Shown one piece after another: positions 50,073-63,059 of a stretch of DNA of 64,000 bases. Each line of letters begins with the position of its first letter. Within the stretch, counting starts at the first letter, position 1. The notes beneath the pieces were generated by a model. That model was not told the origin of the DNA and ran no database searches. It saw only the letters and a list, made by a program, of their open reading frames with translations. Source of the DNA: Macrolepiota albuminosa (Eukaryota > Basidiomycota > Agaricomycetes > Agaricales > Agaricaceae); assembly GCA_027475525.1 (NCBI GenBank), contig JAMWFC010000100.1:248001-312000 (forward strand), written 5' to 3'. Made by a program: the position numbers and the translations under genes.

Positions 50073-52071
50073 ATGAGTTTTCATGGTGAACCATCTTCCC
50101 AAAGACCGTCTCAACCTAGTGGATCGTCTACGCTCCCCTCCTCCACCAGGGATATCGCTGAGCCCACATCGGGGGCCAACCAACAAGAGCCTGCCCCTAT
50201 TGCACCGCCTAGCACCGAGCAAGACATCATTAGACGACTCGAGGACCACGTCGAGGCATTTAGGCAAGGAAGGAAATCCAAACCGGTCACTATCACATCG
50301 CTTGTCAACACTGCCAACGGTTCGAGAATTCCCCCAGACGCATTACAAGACACCATTAACAGCTACCTCGCGTTACTCAATGACATCAAAAAGAAAGCAC
50401 GGGCCCAGCAGTGAAGAGCGAAACACCATGAAACAAATCAAGCTGTTGGGAACTGAAACGTTGCTGAATCAGGAGGAGAAGGGGAAACGAGGACCGAACA
50501 TGACCCTGACCGACCTCGTGAAGACAGGGACAGGGAGAGAGTCGCCAGCTCAGGACGACAAAGCCTACCAGATAACCAAGACATCCGCCGATCTCTCTCA
50601 CCCCATTCCATCGAATGAGTCACTGATGCCTACGTCCACTCTGTTGAGCGCGACCTGTCGAAGTCCAACAGCGACGATGATGGAAGGGGGTCTGATGAGT
50701 ACGACTCCTCCCCCAACACTTCTAGCGAGGATGAGGGACCAAGCACCAAACGAAGGAAGATTGATGAGCGAAAGTTGCCCTGGTATAAGCAGGAAAAGCT
50801 TGCTAGAGAGAATGGAGACCCATGGTGCGCCTCTAACCGAAAGCTTCTTAGAACATACATGCAAAATGTCCATGACATCAAATGAAGAATCCTCACCTCC
50901 CATACTGCTCCCTCAGACTTCCCCTCGTCAGAATGGAACAAACTCCTGCGAGGAGAAGATGCATGTTTCGACAACATATATAGCTCAGTCGGACATCTGG
51001 GAGCTCCTAAAGAGAATCGAGGCCATTTCAGAGACTATGAGTTCGTCTTTGGATACAGCGCTCCGCTACGAAAGGTCGAGACTAGTGGTCAATGGCTCAT
51101 CGCCACAAACACATCTGCCAAAGCCCTTCGGTTTGCCTTCCCTGAGCGAGATGCAGAATTCCAGTCCCACATCAGCAACATACTCAACCTCTTTGCAGCG
51201 AAGCATGAGTCTGCACATGGAAAGGTCATTGCTTACAACAAAGCAGTCAGAGCCCGTGTCGGAGGAGGCACCAGAATACTACTCACAGATTACCACGAAT
51301 TTGTTGACCTCAGGGACTCCACGCTCAATGTCAACAGCATCAACTATGGCAGCAAAAAACCCATTCCCGGGAAATCAAAAACAAGCAACAAACAGAAATC
51401 TGCCACTTGCAAGCAATGGAACACCACGAAAGGCTGCCCATTTGACAGCAACACCTGTTACTGGAACCATGTCTGCAAAGTCTGTAACAGAGCTCACCCA
51501 AGACATGAATGCCCGAACATTAGCAAGAATTGAGGCGATAAAGAATGATAGACCAAAGTATCTCAGGTTCAATTACTACAGAGTCGAGGATGAGCCATCT
51601 CCCACAACGGCTGCATGGTCAGAGTCCGCTAAACCACTACCCACACCACCAGACTCTGAAGCAAACAACCACAATTCTCTGCAAACACTCGCAAGGTTAC
51701 CAGAACTGTTCAAGATTGTCACACCGTTAGACGTCGACTACTTTGAACAACTTTTGACGAACCACCCGAATAAGAAATTTGTCCAATCAGTTATCCGTAG
51801 CCTTTGCGAAGGTTTCTGGCCTTACGCAAACACGCACCCTGACACGTATCCCTCGATTTACGATATGTCCACCGACACACCAGAAAACCCTGCAGAGGCA
51901 GATTTCCTGCATGCCCAACGGGACATTGAGATTGAGAAGGGACGGTTTTCAAAGTCTTTTGGCAGGGACTTATTACCATCAATGACAAGCTCACCCATTT
52001 ATGCTGTCCCGAAACCACGGTCGTCTGAATTCAGATTAGTCACAGACCTTACTGCTGGCAATGTAGCGTAG
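50073..52071 (+). pseudogene. Retroelement relic, probably DIRS-like: gag and start of reverse transcriptase
   Basis: The gag frame starts MSFHGEPSSQRPSQPSG at 50073 and runs to 51533 with four in-frame TGA codons (50412, 50454, 50616, 50883). It has an acidic serine stretch, KLPWYKQEKL, NLFAAKHESAHGKVI, ILLTDYHEFVDL and a cysteine/histidine cluster, CKQWNTTKGCPFDSNTC then CKVC and HPRHEC. From about 51560 a second frame gives the start of a reverse transcriptase: NHPNKKFVQSVIRSL, EGFWPYA, DLLPSM, PIYAVPKPRSSEFRLVTDL. It stops at 52071, before the catalytic YxDD. Similar gag plus RT pairs occur in basidiomycete tyrosine-recombinase retroelements, hence the tentative order. Confidence 0.6.
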
Positions 52072-52079
52072 TCCGCTAT

Positions 52080-52168
52080 GTGGCGTTGGCGACATAGCTT
52101 TACTTACTGTATATTAGTACATATTATATTATATTTATTATAATATAATATTTATTTACATTCGTATA
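52080..52168. other. AT-rich palindromic sequence before the gap
   Basis: tatattatatttattataat-type sequence can fold back on itself. It directly precedes the unknown bases. Confidence 0.5.
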
Positions 52169-52268
52169 NNNNNNNNNNNNNNNNNNNNNNNNNNNNNNNN
52201 NNNNNNNNNNNNNNNNNNNNNNNNNNNNNNNNNNNNNNNNNNNNNNNNNNNNNNNNNNNNNNNNNNNN
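52169..52268. other. Assembly gap (100 N)
   Basis: Exactly 100 N, the conventional placeholder for a gap of unknown size. Sequence on the two sides need not be adjacent. Confidence 1.
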
Positions 52269-52661
52269 ACCGGCTGAGAAGCTTGTGGAGGTCGCCCGTT
52301 ACGGAGGCGATGGCTTCAGTGATCTTCCGTATATGATTCATTTTGGGAATCAGTTCAAGGCTGCGTATAGGAAGGTTGTCAATGATGCTGAGACGCTCAA
52401 CATCTTCCCCCATCTGAAGCCCATGCTTTTGGTCGGGGAAAAATCGGGCGCATTTGCCATTGCGGGAATGTGGGCCACGGAAGACGACCAGCAAGAAATA
52501 GGCGGTTACCAGACGTTGAAGATAAACCTAGTTCCTGAGATTAACCACTTTGTGAGGCAACGTTCTAGTTGTTCCGCTTGTCTTGGGCTTATCGAGCTTT
52601 TCAGTGGCACTGGGACAATCCCGAGAGTGCATTAGAGGGTTTCATGGCTTGTTCTGCATGA
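52269..52661 (+). CDS. Alpha/beta-hydrolase-like protein, 3' end only
   Basis: The 5' part is lost in the gap. Exon 52269-52551 reads EVARYGGDGFSDLPYMIHFG, then AETLNIFPHLKPMLLVGEKSG and AIAGMW. After a 53-base GT-AG intron the last exon (52605-52661) gives HWDNPESALEGF, ending at TGA. The pattern of a beta-strand plus glycine turn (MLLVGEKSG) and a late histidine (NHF|WHWD) fits the carboxyl third of an alpha/beta hydrolase, where the histidine would complete the triad. The substrate is unknown. Confidence 0.55.
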
Positions 52662-53247
52662 ACAATGATGAAGTGAAATAGACACATTGTTGACTTGAAT
52701 CCAAATTGTACTTCGCAAACTTTTATCGTGGATTTCTCGGTGGCGTTGCACAGGAACTTACTGGAACTCCTATGTATGTAGTGCTGAAACCTGAGCTACA
52801 AGACACAGATCTATGAAGACATAGCCATGTACTATGAACCACTACATAGACAGCTCATTGCACTCTATAGAGAGCAAGTAAAGGATGTTCTCTACAGACT
52901 ATGTTACTATGTAGCTCTACCAAGTCTTGCTCTAGAGAGATTGGGCCTGCTGATGTGACTTGCCTAGTTCCCCTTTATAAAGTATCTCTGGAACCATAAG
53001 CTGTTAAAAAGACCTTAACAGAACCTGACCAAACCTCTAACCTAGGCTAACCGCCACCAACGCTAACGAAATGCGGCTAACCCGACCTAATCGTACGCTC
53101 AGCAGTTGGGTTCTTTTCCACGTGACCCACTTTGGAAGGGGTCGTTTGGCTAATTAAGCGTGATTTACCACGTTCAACTAACACTTTCATGACCTACTAG
53201 TTTCACTTTTCTTTCCTTTATATCTTACATACTTGTGAGAATCTATC
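52662..53247. other. Spacer with repeat similar to 49540-49640
   Basis: The part from 52960 to 53100 shares the cccctttataaa and aacctaaccaaacctcta-like pattern with the earlier spacer. A pyrimidine-rich cacttttctttccttta (about 53202-53220) precedes MON2. Confidence 0.4.
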
Positions 53248-56200
53248 ATGAGCTCTTTCGCTTTTTTAGTGACTGAACTGCAGGTATGTTTATCCGTCAT
53301 AATTTCTTTCTGCACGAAGTTCGAGGAGTCCTGAAGTCGATTTTCCTTAGTCACTTGCCAGCGAGACGAGGAGGAAGCATCCAGAGATAAGAGAGGTCAG
53401 TGCAGCGGAGCTCTGCGGCACAGCAATTGAATATATCAAGGAAAGGCAGCCGAAAAGTCACTTGCAATTCTAAAGTCGTCTCCGGAGCAGGCGACCAATA
53501 ACTTGGCTTCTGGTGCGTAGTACCTCCTCTGAATCACGCTATCCGCTTGAAAAAAAGCCTCTCGCAACTAGATGGCCCCCAATCTGAAGACCTCTTGCGA
53601 CCAGTATTCATGGGATGTGCAACGAAGAACGCGAAGGTCGTCGCAATATCTCTAGGCTCGTTGCAACGCCTCATCGCTCTCAAAGCTGTCCCTCACTCTG
53701 CAGTACCACTAATGATTACTACTATGAGCGATGCAATGAGTCAAGGAGTTGATATTCAGCTACGAATACTGCAAACACTCGTATCCCTGATACCCAATTT
53801 CCCAGACATTCACGGAGCTCTTCTCGGTGACGTAGGGACAAATTCATTTTTATTACCTTACGGTCTTCTCAACGTCGATTCTTCAGGCTCTCCTACTTTG
53901 CTTCAAGTTGCAAGAGTCGAAGATCGCCGTTGTGTCGTCAACCGCAGCTGCCACCTTGCGTCAGCTGGTCATGTTTGTCGTAGACAAGATGGTCGGAGAA
54001 GACAATGTGGAGAACATAGATGACTCTTCCTTGTCAGAAGTCAAGCTTCCCAATGGGTCAACAAAACAGTTAGGTCCTTCGGCTTTGGACGCGTTTTCCG
54101 TCTTCGAAGACTTGTGTCTGCTCGCCAATTCTGAGAAACCACATTTCTTAAAGTTGGAATCCCTTCACAAGACCTTCGCGCTTGAACTCATTGAAAGTGT
54201 TCTGACTAATTACCACACACATTTTTGCAAGGTGTGTAGTGCTATTCACCATTCCTTCTGAGCGATTATCCTCACAAAAGATATCACCATCAGCACCCAG
54301 AACTAATCCTCCTCCTACAACACCACTTATGCCCTCTGCTTCTTAAAGCTCTCTCAGACCGTCCCATCTTTCCTTTGACCCTTCGTTGCACCCGCGTTGT
54401 TTTCTTGCTGCTCAAACAATTCTCGCTGGAGCTCATGACAGAGTCTGAGGTTTTCCTAACCTTGCTCATCAAGATCTTCTCAGACGACGCAGATACTTCA
54501 GGCGATCACGGCCACGGCTCTCACTATGCACGTCCACTATGGATGAAAGTCCTTGCTATGGAGATCATCAGAGGGTATGTTGGAGATTTCTCACAGATTA
54601 GTGTTTTCTCAAAGATTGCCTAGGTTATGCAGTGATGCCGAGCTTATGCGAAATGTTTGGGATCGATATGATGCTCAGGAATCAGGCGCAAAAGTTTTTT
54701 CTTCCCTTGTCACTGCTCTCAAGAGGTTGATCACCGAGAAGCCTGCAATCCTTGGTGTTGGGACGCAAATGGCAGGAATAGGTGTCTTTGCTGAAGCCAC
54801 GACTTCAACTTATAGTCTTGAGCGTGTTGCCACTGCTGCGAGTGCTACAGTGTCTGGCGTCGTTGGAATGATCGGCTCAAGTGGAGGGTTGAGTTTGCAT
54901 GGTTCGTCAATGAAGCTTCAGTGGTATGTGCTACTATACGCATGTTTAGTATTATATTAACATATGTTTTTATGCAGCATTGATCAGCTCGACAAAGCCG
55001 ATTCTCCGCCTATTCCTGAGTCCTACATCTATCTTCTTGCGGTTCAATGTCTTGTTTCACTGTGTGACGGGCTCGCAAGTTTTGCCGGACCCCTGTACAC
55101 TACCATCGTCATCCAGCGCCCCAAGGTTGCCGGCGACACTATCGTTCGAGCCCCTCCTGCATTGGACATTGCTTCCCTGCCCAAGGACGAACCCTCGACC
55201 AAACAACTAGGTATAGTCCGAGATATCATTGAGAGTGGATGGCCTGCCCTTCTGGCAGCCCTTTCGTTCATCATCTCTACTAACCTCTCCGACGAGCTTT
55301 TTGTCGAGGTGTTGGCGAGCTACCAAGCACTGACCACTGTCTCTGGGATGCTCGGTCTCACAACACCCCGAGATGCATTCTTCACGAGCCTCTCGAAGCT
55401 CGCTGTTCCTGCTCGGGTGGTGTCGAGCCTCGAATCATACGTCGAGTCTCAGACACCCCGTTCAACTGCCAGCTTCTCTGAGAACTTCGGTCTTATTGGA
55501 CCCACACAGGCGCCGGGTTTGTCTGAACGTAATATGGCTTGCCTCAAGGTGATGATCTCAAGTGCCGTATTCCTTGCTGGAAGTCTAGCTGAAAGTTGGT
55601 TCGGGGTGCTCGAAGTCCTCCAGAACGCGGATTATGTTCTTACTACGAAAGGCGTCGGCGCGGGAAAACGAGCGATCGTTAGCCCAGGAGCAACCACTAC
55701 CCCGCCTCTTCGCGATAGATCGTCATCAGCCCCTCGGCATCCTCTGCTGAGCGATCTAGATCCTGAAACGCTGCAAATGGCCATCCAGCGCTTGTTCGAT
55801 GCATCGAAGAATCTTGAGGATGGTGCATATAAGCATTTCATCCATGCGCTATGCAGGCTTAGTGCTGAGATGGTAGAGATGCAGTCTGGTGGGGAGGTGA
55901 CGTTGGTTACGGATGATAGTCATGAGGATGTTGCCAGCATTGTGGGGCTTTCTCCTAGGTCCGGAGCGCCACATAGGAGGAGAGTCAGTGGAATTCATAT
56001 ACCTCGGACCCTGGTAAGGAAGCTAGCTATCATCTATCTATCGTCTATAACTGTGCTAATTGTCGTCCATCAGAGATCTGGTGACTTTGGTATTACCAAA
56101 CTTGGCGGTGTCACAATGTTAAATATCCACCGGCTTATCTATCGCTCTCCAGATGTCGCGTGGGATGCGACGACCAGCCACCTATTATCAGTCATACATA

Positions 56201-59200
56201 CCTCAAACGCTCCACAACCAATACGTGTACAGGCCGCTAGTGTTTTAGATGAGATACTCGTGATAGTACCACGTAATTTATCATCTACAGGTGACCTACA
56301 AGCCCAAGTACAGAAACGGGTACTCGAAGTACTCGCCCAGCAGGTAGTACCGGAACCTGCAACTCTAGTATCGAGCACGACAACCAGCATAGAGTTGCGC
56401 CGCATGGGATTGGACACTTTACATCAAATTTTGCAGGCTTCTGGCCACACTCTCGTTATTGGATGGGAGACGATCTTCCATATGCTCGAGAGCGTGTGCA
56501 GACATACTCCGCCTGTTCGGACTGCCTCTGTCGACTCTGTATCGTTGTTTAGTGAATCGTCGTCGTCACCATCAATACGGAACAAACCCTTACCGTTGGG
56601 ATTGGGCCATGCAAGCGAGAAAGGACAAGTAGTGCTTGTCAAGATTGCGTTTCAGTCTTTGACGCTTGTTTGCGACTCTGTTACAATGTTATCACCTGAG
56701 CATCTTCGTCTTTGTATCAGTACTTTGGGCCAGTTCGGACGCCAAGCAGATACCAACATTGCGTTGACGGCAGCAGCTAGTCTACTTTGGAGCGTGTCAG
56801 ATGCCATTCAGTCAAGACGGAAGAACGCAGACGAGGAGCCTCAGTATAGCGAGCTGTGGATGTTTCTATTGCTTGAGGTTCTGGGGCTCTGTACGGATCC
56901 CAGACAAGAGGTTAGAGATGGTGCCATCCAGACGCTATTCAGAACTATGCAGCTCTACGGGTCCACCTTGAGTCTCGAGACATGGGATAGGTGTCTTTGG
57001 GAGGTCACTTTCCCACTTTTGGACTCTCTCACGGCTGAGATTAGACGCCTTGCTAACTCTACATCTGCTGAAGTGCCCGCCGCGCAATCTTGGGACGAGT
57101 CAAAGGTTCTCGCTCTCAACTCAATTGGCTCCATATTCCACGATTTCCTTACGTCAAAGATCATGCAACTTGACTCTTTCATCAAAACCTGGGACGTTTT
57201 CGTTCAACACATACAAGATACTGTACTCCTTGATAACAGACCCATAAGTGCTCCGGCATTACGTTGTCTGGAGAAAGCTGTCAAGGTTGCGCCGACTGTC
57301 AATCTGCCACCGATAGTTTCTGAAGTACTTTTGCGAGTGTGGCAAATAATCGACATTCTCGGTGGGGCAGTGATACGACATTCGGGTAGCCAAAGTCCTA
57401 TGTCAACAACAGATGCCCGGTTCCAACGACCATTCACTCAAGAAAGTCTTGTCGCCCTTGTAGATGTCATACAGACCTCAAGAAAGGCCAGTCTGTTGGT
57501 GGATGGCCGCGAATGGACGTTGGATCGTCTAACAAGGCTTATGGAAATCCTCAAAGGTAAATTGCTCGATTTTACAGTGTTCCATGGCTGACGGTTTAAA
57601 TCGGTAGGAATTCTTACATATCCTAATTCGCCGGATTTTAGGCCCGATGTTGACACTCTACCGCCTTTACAAGCCGCAGTTATGGAGACCATTGAAGACA
57701 TCGATCTATCAGTACCTGGATCGCCATCAATTATCCTACGAGACCTTTCGGAGTATGCAACGTTGCCTTTTCTTGCGGCGTTCGATATCCCCTGCGCACC
57801 GAAATCACAAACACCACAGAAACGGATTACATATATCGCCATCTCAAAGAGGACTCTTCCTATGCTCGTGGATCTCTTCATGCGATTCAAACTCGAAACC
57901 ACAGTTTACATTGATGGGACTTTGGAAGCTGTTCTAGCTGTAACGCATCATTACCCACAAGTATTGTTTCGTGAACACTTACTGCGACTTCCCTTTAGGC
58001 ATATTCAATTCCAGTGAAATTGAAGTACGATTGTCCAGCTCCTTCAAAGATTGGAAAAGATCAACCCCTTTGGAAGACCGCGACGACTAGTTTCTTGCGA
58101 ATAGTGAAGGAATGTGCTGGTCAGATTAACAAGCTTGCACAAGGTTTGCCCTTGATATATTCAGATGTTGCCGTTACTCATGACATCATAATCCAGACAC
58201 CCCTCGTATAGAAAGCATCTGGCGTCAGATCCTTGATGTGTTTAGAGGAGGGATTCTCGCTGATTGGCACGTCTACTTTTCCGGTGGTGTAATGGATGAG
58301 CTTCATGTTTTGTCTAGTTCGGCTGCGGAAGCATTCCCGCTTGATGTCCAAGAAACTGAGGAGAACTTTGATTATGCTCTCATCGCGTCGCTGGAGATAG
58401 ATGTCGCTCCCCACCTGGGCGACAGTCGTGTACCTGATTATCTTGTTGGCCAGCTGGCCAAGATATTACACCTTGGTAGCCGCTTACAAGAAGTTGAGAC
58501 CAAAGAGATTTCAAATACGGCTTCTCCGAAGGTTGATGTCATTGATCTGCACAAATCTGGAACCACAGAATCGAGTGCTTTCGTTAACCGCGAACGCTTC
58601 TCATATTGGTGCTTCGACCTTCTGTTTTTAATCTGTTCAAAAGCGAGCAACGGTACGTGGTCTGCTGTTCAGCGCTCATTTACCGGAGGTTCATCTGGTA
58701 CTAGTTCCAGATCAGGAGCATGCTCGGCGACGTCTCGCTGCACTAAGCATCCCTTCCCTTTTGAATCGGTGCCGAACGACCTTGGTTGGCTTTGTTGCTG
58801 ACGAAGCGCTGCGTGGCAGCCTTCCTTTCCCAAGGTATAAATAATTCCCTCCGAGTGGATCCGACAAGCTCTAATAATCTTTTTTGCCAGGGCACGAGAA
58901 CAGGAGCTGCTCTACGTGCTCAAAAAGCTTCTGGAGTTGGAACTATGGCCGGGATCATTATGGGCTGCGGTTTCAGACGAATCCTCCAAGTATGCCGTTG
59001 AACAACCAGGTGAGCTGCTGCATATATGGTTATCCTATGTCATCAGATGGATTGATGGATTTTCTGCAGGGATCGACGTATCCTTGAGTCCAACACTACT
59101 CATGGCGGACGCAGTCAAGCGCTCTACGGTGGCGCATCTATTCCATTTCTATCCTGTCCTTCTGGAAATTGTCTCGATACCACGGAAGACGCCTTCTGCT

Positions 59201-59368
59201 TGGGTGGTTCCCACAAAGGCAACGTCATCTGTGGGACCTCTCACCAATGACAACAATAAATCTGGTTCGGATGCTCAAAGGAACGTAGACGCTATGGAAC
59301 TGGACGCACGAACACTTGCTCGGAACTGTCTGAAAGAAGTAGGAAAGGAGATGGGAGTATCTCGATAA
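53248..59368 (+). CDS. MON2: MON2 homologue, Golgi/endosome trafficking scaffold
   Basis: MON2 is a large Arf-GEF-like protein without a Sec7 domain that works with Dop1 at the trans-Golgi and endosomes. Fifteen exons keep phase throughout: 53248-53283, 53351-53395, 53446-53512, 53572-53831, 53887-54231, 54294-54574, 54624-54923, 54978-56013, 56074-57556, 57608-57939, 57999-58143, 58197-58652, 58705-58834, 58891-59009, 59070-59368; about 1,777 residues, near the family's usual size. The DCB part has EIREAAEKSLAILKSSPEQA and VFMGCATKNAKVVAISLGSL. Conserved blocks include SPPIPESYIYLLAVQCLVSL, GGVTMLNIHRLIYRSPDVAW, RRRLAALSIPSLLNRCR, HLFHFYPVLLEI and ELDARTLARNCLKEVGKEMG. The ATG opens a short first exon. 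Intron 56014-56073 is 60 bases without a stop, so a naive frame reads through it. Confidence 0.92.
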
Positions 59369-59698
59369 TAGAGATGTCTCTTTGTTATTAATATGTAGAT
59401 GTAGTTCTCACTCGTTCAAGACAATTGTGCACATATATATAGTACCGTTATTTCACTCTCAAGTTTGAAAGGCTAAGGAAAGGCTCGCGTTTTTTATATA
59501 AAAAAGTGATTAATAAGAGCGTCCTTAGCTAATGAGACAAGGGTATCATTACTGATTAATGAACAATGGATGAGGTCTAGCCTTTTGCAGTCAAAGTTGA
59601 CAAAGCTAATGAGACAAGGGTATCATTACTGATTAATGAACAATGGATGAGGTCTAGCCTTTTGCAGTCAAAGTTGACAAAAAACTAAGGGTGGTTGG
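59369..59698. other. Convergent 3' spacer
   Basis: Lies between the ends of MON2 (+) and the secreted-protein gene (-). It contains the 77-base duplication at 59527-59680 and little else. Confidence 0.5.
59527..59680. repeat. 77-base perfect tandem duplication
   Basis: Bases 59527-59603 equal 59604-59680. It lies in unique intergenic DNA, so repeat biology does not explain it. Confidence 0.9.
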
Positions 59699-61321
59699 TT
59701 AATGGAAGAGAAACACAGCAGAGAGACCTGAGAGAAGGGCGAAGAGAATGACAACGGGGGACGTTTGAGCCGGTGAACTCGAGGCACCATTTGTCGAGTT
59801 CGGTGATGTAGCATTATTGCCTGAGAAAATATCAATTGGTCTAGCCGAGTATGTGTACAACACAACACAATACGTACCACCGGCACCGGCAGAAGTCCCA
59901 GTTGCCTTTGGGAGGCTCGCCGCGTCCCCAGAAACACTCGCCCCAGCAGTTGGAGTGGGAGTACTGGTAGTAATACCAAGAAGGGCAAGATCTACACCGT
60001 TGCTGACGGTTGCAGTGGTGACGCAGTTGCTCGACGACGGGGTCATGTAGGGCGCGGAAGGGGTGACGGTGTCGCCGACGGTGTAGCCAACGCCATTGGC
60101 GACACCGGTGAAAAATTGAGCAAAGGTGGAGAACAAGGTCGTCCCGCTGACTGTAGCGGTCGGGTACCATCCTGGCGGGTCTGTTCAGAAACTGTGAGTC
60201 TGGTGGCTCGTTTTTTTTTTGAGAGAGTTTGGGGAGAGCTTACAGGCTACATCGGCTTCGCATGTCTCACTGGGGGAAATGATTAGACTTTTTTTTTACG
60301 ATTTTTTTTTCTGGGTGATGGTGGACTTACAAAGTCCCGTTGAAGTTGTAGTTACCAGGCATGACGAACCCACAACCCATCTCGTCAAGCTCGTGCCAAC
60401 ACATTTGGGCAGCGCTGTACGTCGAGTTTGCGGATGTACAAACACGCAAGCAGAATTGTTGCCAGGACTGGAGATGTGACAGTGAATAAAACCTCGACGA
60501 ATTTCAGTATGACTGATACTAACGATATAAAGCTGAAGAAACGACGCATCAGCATTAATCTTACAAAACAGGGACTTGGATAATTACCATCCACTCAGCA
60601 AAGTTCTGGTCACTTCCGGTGATGTTTGAAGTGACGTTTCCTCCAATGGGATTACCACTTCCAAAGGCACCATGAGGATCGAGCTCTCTGAGAGAGAGAG
60701 AAAGTTAGTAAATCGTATACAACATAGCCGAAGCCTTACCCTCCAAAATCACCGTCAGGGATGTTGAGCCTTGTGAAATCTCCATAGCCGAAGATTTGAA
60801 TGTAAGCGTCTGGATACCGGGTACCCAATTAGTGTCATTGAACAGGTTGATGGACTCGTATTTCGTGATGCACTAACCTGTCTTGAGGAAGGAGACACCT
60901 GTAAGCGTGCCGTCGGGGATGAGACGAGCGTTGTTTCGTTGCTTCGTGCACCAAGCAACTTCAAAGGTCTGAAACAATATCATTAGTCATGGAGCGCAAT
61001 CATGTTTCTTAGATACGCACTTCGGAATCAGAGATGTTGGCGAGAGAGGGAGGCGCAAAGATGCAAAAGTCCTTGAAAAAAAAATTTACATGAGATGGGG
61101 GTCGTCTATGTGAAGCGTGAGACACGTACATCGATTGAGTTGGCAGTGATAAGGCGCGCAATCGATGTCTGATTAATTGAAGTCCCCATGGTAGGCACGG
61201 GTGGGTTTGTTGTGCCCATTGTTCCCGTCGCAATGACCCCTGGGGAAAAAGCGTTGGACTGTGCCATTGCTTGCTGAACGCAAACCAAAGAAGCCAGGAG
61301 AACGGTATAGGAAGAGCGCAT
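59699..61321 (-). CDS. Secreted, probably GPI-anchored cysteine-containing protein
   Basis: Eight exons: 61321-61130, 61071-61021, 60968-60878, 60809-60740, 60687-60588, 60467-60331, 60269-60244 and 60180-59699; 382 residues, all phases consistent. An in-frame ATG at 61333 is an alternative start. The signal peptide is MRSSYTVLLASLVCVQQAMA. Then come DFCIFAPPSLANISDSE, EVAWCTK, YIQIFGYGDFTRLNIPDGDF, FCLRVCTSANSTYSAAQMCW and GCGFVMPGNYNFNGTF. This is a secreted family I know from mushroom-forming fungi, without an assigned reaction. After ACxxPGWY-like sequence the carboxyl half is serine/threonine/alanine-rich. It ends SPVVILFALLSGLSAVFLFH, a hydrophobic tail expected for GPI attachment at the cell surface. 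It is convergent with MON2. Confidence 0.8.
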
Positions 61322-62992
61322 TGCCGTGTTCAAAAGAAAAGAGAGAGTGGGGTGTTATGCGTGATTCGAGGTAGAACCCGTCGACACCAGGGGGCTTGGA
61401 GAACTTGGTGGTTACTTAAAGAGATGGTGGGAAGGGGAGCAGATGGAGCGCATACTGTTTGGTGCTGCGGACAATTCTGTAACGGCATCGAATGATGGAA
61501 GTTTTGGCAACGCGGTGATTCGATGTCCGAAATCTATTCTAAACATAGTCCAGGACCATATGCATGGAAGACGTTGTATACTGATGCCAGCCAGGTTCCG
61601 CAATCTTTTCCACAAGAACTCGGTCCCAAGAGAACTCTATAGTGATCACAGTCGTGTTTTCTCAGCTCCAAAGAAAAAATGAAAAGACATACAATAAACC
61701 AGTCCATGATGCCTACTTTTGGAGTATCATTCTATAGATAGACCTGTCGCGTTGAGACGGCGAGGAGTATATTTATCTCTTCCGATTGGATAAATATAGT
61801 GATGCTCAGCTGCAACTTGACAGAAATTCGCACCTTCTGCATCATGATTGTATTAATCCAGCTGACAGCCCACATTTGTATTTCGTGGATGTGTTACTAG
61901 CAATGGTCCGATCAATTCACTTCCAGACCGGTCGCCGGCCAAGAACCTCATTGTATGGGCTTCGGCGCTGCGTACTTGAGTAGGCTGAACATTGACTGTG
62001 AGGGATGCCAATGGCATGGTAGAATGGATCAAGGTGTCCTTTCTACACAAATTCACGTGACCTAGTCTTCAATCAAGGCTTTTCCCACGGAGGATTAAAT
62101 GAATTATCAGGGTTCATGGTTCCTTGCCATACCCATGAACTTTGATCCATTGCTGCTACATAACAGGAGATGCATCCCTTTTTAGTTTCTTATAATCTTT
62201 AATTTTTCCTCAAAATCGTTCTATCCCTGTTATACCGTTGGTGCTGGAGCTGTTTTCGTGGAAAGCTGAAAAACGGGTGCCCTAGATGCTAGAAATCCAA
62301 ACTTATGTTTCGAGACTAGTACGATTCTACGGCGTAGTCAGTGATAAATGAGTGAGGGTGCTGTCCTGAGAAGGGTCCGTTGATATAGGTGAAGGAGTGA
62401 ACGAACAATGGAGGATATGTGGCGGCGCAATGCAGTGGCGACCCTGCATAAGAGGGTATGTGTGATAATGTGAAATGTGATAACGTACAAAGTCCAATGC
62501 TGGAAGTACATGTTCCTTTCCCACTATTTCCCAAGGGATAGTTTTTGGCCACACTAGCGATGGGAAGACATGAACTTTGTCCAAACCTCCATAGTTTGCC
62601 TGTCAAACGTTGACTGCCTAGCCTTATACCATCGAAATATGGTAACACATGATATAGAAGCGCTGGTCCTCGACGAACGTTGAACCAAAGTCCGTACATA
62701 TCGGTTCTCGGTTACGCGGTGCTCGGCCCAATATAAGGTGTGATAGGTTACAACAATGGTCGTCCATAGTCTCTAACGAGTGTCGGAGCTTTTGCCATCT
62801 CAACCGACTTCGGTAAGGTCCGAGGAGTACGGTGGTGTGATTCATACTGACTGTGCTTGGTTGCTATCCTCGAGGAATGAGCCGCGGCTTAAGCTTGTAT
62901 GGCGGGACCAGCACCGAGTGTTTGGACCCTGGACCATCATGTGGCTCACGAACAATGGATGGCCATCCATGGCCATCTGCAGTTCAAGCCCG
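61322..62992. other. Long divergent spacer, no gene supported
   Basis: Separates two divergently transcribed genes. Short frames on both strands lack motifs and splice structure. No repeats were recognised. Confidence 0.4.
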
Positions 62993-63001
62993 TCCATATA
63001 A
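62993..63001 (+). promoter_or_regulatory. TATA-like element
   Basis: catataaac lies about 60 bases before the ATG at 63060. Confidence 0.35.
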
Positions 63002-63059
63002 ACAAACGTCGTCCGGTCCACCACAAAAGCCTCTTTCTCTCACTCTAGCCAACACCAAC

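Noticed and set aside
50083..52071. A single 662-codon open frame
   Set aside because: Its first two thirds is a shadow of the gag frame. Domain motifs (cysteine cluster, DYHEFVDL) are in the other frame, and only the last part, from about 51560, is real reverse transcriptase sequence.
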